Below, piece after piece: positions 54,256-55,631 of a stretch of 55,631 nt of DNA. The position numbers and the translations under genes are program-made. Where the stretch lies: NCBI GenBank assembly GCA_036796255.1, contig DAIRDH010000018.1, positions 1-55,631 on the forward strand, in the 5' to 3' direction. The notes under the pieces are model-generated. The model saw only the letters and a program-made list of their open reading frames with translations, was not told the DNA's origin and did no database searches. Source of the stretch: T3Sed10-241 sp036796255. Lineage in GTDB: Bacteria; Bacteroidota; Bacteroidia; Flavobacteriales_D; Cryomorphaceae. Numbering within the stretch: the first letter of the stretch is position 1; every line of letters begins with the position of its first letter.

Positions 54256-54276
54256 TCTCAATACAATTGGACTACC

Positions 54277-54807
54277 TCAGATAGCTCCGGCAATCTCCTT
54301 ACCCATAGGGTCGGCGCCTGAGCGGAAGCGGTGTACAAGCTTGCCATTCTCATCAATCAGAAATTTCTCAAAATTCCAATTGATGTCGCCGGTGAAGTCG
54401 GTGTTTTCTTGTGAAGTCAGCCATTTAAAGAGTTCGTGCTGGTCTTTGCCCTTCACTGAAACTTTCGCGGCCATCGGGAAACTAACGCCATAATTCTTTT
54501 GGCAAAAAGCGGCGATGTCTTCGTTGCTTCCGGGTTCTTGGCCGCCAAAATTATTGGCTGGGAAGCCAACGATCACCAATTTGTCGCCGTGTGCATTGTG
54601 CAATTCTTCGAGCTGGGCATACTGCTTAGTGTAACCGCATTTCGAAGCGGTGTTGACAATGAGTACTTTCTTGCCTTTAAACTGGCTAAAATCGATGGTT
54701 CCCCCATCAATGGATTCTACTTTAAAACTGTGAAGACTCATGGGTTCGGAGATTGTTTCGGTGGTGAAGGAAAGCAAAAGCGCTGCTATAAAAAATAATG
54801 ATTTCAT
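54277..54807 (-). CDS. glutathione peroxidase-like thiol peroxidase
   Basis: 176 residues including a probable signal peptide (FFIAALLLSFTTET, 1-18), so probably periplasmic. Active-site C57 is in VNTASKCGYT, Q90 in GFPANNFGGQEPG, and the Asn/Trp pair in INWNFEKFL. It has cysteine rather than selenocysteine and probably uses thioredoxin, as most bacterial GPx-like proteins do. It reduces hydrogen peroxide and organic hydroperoxides. Its upstream region carries CACCTTTG on the minus strand (near 54860), one mismatch from TAnnTTTG. Divergent from the RNase H-like gene. Confidence 0.93.
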   Translation of the reverse strand: MKSLFFIAALLLSFTTETISEPMSLHSFKVESIDGGTIDFSQFKGKKVLIVNTASKCGYTKQYAQLEELHNAHGDKLVIVGFPANNFGGQEPGSNEDIAAFCQKNYGVSFPMAAKVSVKGKDQHELFKWLTSQENTDFTGDINWNFEKFLIDENGKLVHRFRSGADPMGKEIAGAI

Positions 54808-54909
54808 GACATTGGATTTTCGGATGTTAAACTACTGATGTGAATATTTGTTCTTCAAAGGTGTAAAAGAAATGTGTAGACCGTGTAAATTGACAAAAAT
54901 TATCAGCCG

Positions 54910-55368
54910 ATGACAAGGACATTCAGAAAAATGGGCGACCACTCCAAAGTTGAGCTGGGCGAATACGCAAAAGAGATGCTGACAAAAAATCCCGGGATGA
55001 AGATTTACGTGGGCAGCGACAGTCAAAACTACGCCACCAAGACACTCTATGCAACCACCGTGGTGTTCAGATTTGAGCATGCAGGTGCACACGTGATTTT
55101 CCACAGGGAGAGCACACCCCTTGTTACCGATATGTGGACGCGGCTGTGGGGAGAATTGCAGCGCAGCATTGATGTGGCCGGCTATTTGAAGTTTGAGTGC
55201 GACATCCCCATCGAGCAAATCGACCTCGATGTAAACAGCGATCCTGAATACCCTTCCAACAAACTCTTCCAGGCAGCAGTAGGCTACGCACAGAGCCTTG
55301 GCTACAAAGCCAAAACCAAGCCTGATTTGCTTATTGCCACCTGGGCGGCAAATGTGTTGGTGAACTAA
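54910..55368 (+). CDS. RNase H-like YkuK/DUF458 family protein
   Basis: 152 residues of the DUF458 (YkuK) family, which has a ribonuclease H-like fold. IYVGSDSQNY near residue 33 carries the first acidic position, and FECDIPIEQIDLDVNSDPEYPSNKL (about 97-121) has further acidic residues (D, D, D) at the expected sheet positions. Function is not established for the family; nuclease activity is inferred from the fold. It stands alone, 102 bases from the divergent gpx gene. A second in-frame ATG lies 7 codons in (GDHSKVELGEYAK) and could be the real start. Confidence 0.85.
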   Translation: MTRTFRKMGDHSKVELGEYAKEMLTKNPGMKIYVGSDSQNYATKTLYATTVVFRFEHAGAHVIFHRESTPLVTDMWTRLWGELQRSIDVAGYLKFECDIPIEQIDLDVNSDPEYPSNKLFQAAVGYAQSLGYKAKTKPDLLIATWAANVLVN

Positions 55369-55436
55369 GGTTTTCGGCGATCTCTCAGGGTGTAGATAAT
55401 CAATTTTTCACCTTGTCGGCATCCTGAACGCAAATC

Positions 55437-55622
55437 AGATCTCGAATGAAAATGTGCATTCTGCCATCCCTTGATCAGCTTCGATCTGCATTATCAGCGT
55501 TTTATCGTTTTGGAACGCTGATTTGATCTTGTAAAGACGTAGATCTCGAATGGGAAGTGGCATTTTGTCATCCCGGTTATCTGATCCGCGTTAATCTGCC
55601 TGATCCGCGTTATCTGCGTTCC
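55437..55622. repeat. direct repeats and GATCCGCG-type oligomer repeats at the window end
   Basis: A 34-base direct repeat (55437-55470 and 55541-55574, both starting AGATCTCGAATG, both ending CATCCC, period 104) with some mismatches. Between and after the copies are GGAACGCTGATTTGATC, CTGATCCGCGTTAATCTG and CTGATCCGCGTTATCTGCG. No gene is visible from 55369 to the end. Confidence 0.75.
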
Positions 55623-55631
55623 AAGGTTTGG

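Larger units (their letters stand above)
53486..54276. other. repeat-rich intergenic region
   Basis: 791 bases with no convincing gene. It holds GATCCGC/ATCAGCG-type words (53585-53640, 54101-54115), two GC-rich palindromes (53696-53756), a REP-like pair of hairpins (53871-53926), a further long imperfect hairpin (53938-53983) and the gpx terminator at its end. Short minus-strand frames here follow the repeats and look non-coding. Confidence 0.75.

Noticed and set aside
55437..55622. Insertion sequence end or prophage attachment site
   Set aside because: No transposase or integrase gene, no target duplication and no tRNA at this site.

Overview
The window looks like chromosomal DNA of a bacterium of the phylum Bacteroidota, probably a flavobacterium-like lineage and probably an uncultured draft assembly. 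Evidence for this is the repeated TAnnTTTG -7 promoter element of that phylum upstream of many genes, two large secreted proteins with type IX secretion (T9SS) sorting tails, a fused E1 alpha/beta 2-oxoacid dehydrogenase, and typical gene neighbourhoods (START-like protein, LptF/G permease and RibBA; TamB divergent from TsaD; MutL followed by rhomboids and an EEP-family protein). Three runs of exactly 100 N (1125-1224, 3177-3276, 28938-29037) are scaffold gaps of unknown true size. They truncate mtaB, cysM, a histidine kinase and one PPK2 gene. I see no phage, insertion sequence, integron or CRISPR array.

Layout. 1-3135 (-): OsmC-like protein, cysE, cysM, mtaB, a sulfur/cysteine operon. 3277-5324 (+): orphan histidine kinase, YqgE. 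5311-8899 (-): aminotransferase IV, then an overlapping set of DnaQ/GIY-YIG fusion, NTF2-like lipoprotein and rhomboid, then tRNA-Met. 9046-13783 (+): START-like protein, LptF/G, glycosyltransferase, RibBA. 13796-21265: TamB (-), TsaD (+), alpha/beta hydrolase (-), TPR protein (+). 21291-33818 (-): topoisomerase IV (ParE then ParC), GT39-like enzyme, a 21-residue repeat protein, DUF805 protein, two tandem PPK2 genes, and a GH3/beta-lactamase fusion. 34003-38995 (+): tightly packed small membrane protein, mutL, two rhomboids, EEP protein. 39073-40987 (-): persulfide dioxygenase/rhodanese (CstB-like), DUF6132-like protein, rhodanese. 41749-53485: two T9SS proteins, E1 dehydrogenase, S9 peptidase, MetZ (+), with one small membrane protein (-). 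54277-55368: glutathione peroxidase (-) and an RNase H-like protein (+). The last 2 kb carry dispersed palindromic and GATCCGCG/ATCAGCG-type intergenic repeats.

How the genes fit together. Sulfur metabolism recurs: cysE-cysM make cysteine, MetZ makes homocysteine, and the CstB-like, rhodanese and DUF6132-like set probably handles persulfides. Envelope work recurs too (LptF/G, TamB, glycosyltransferases, T9SS cargo, muropeptide-type GH3/beta-lactamase fusion, three rhomboids). The most interesting items are the translationally coupled PPK2 pair in which one partner has a changed Walker A loop, a small secreted protein made almost only of 21-residue repeats, the CstB-like operon with a perfect palindrome in its leader, a MutL whose endonuclease motifs look degraded, and a secreted protein with three copies of an HYWHFN domain. 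None of these is proven to be a new system from sequence alone.
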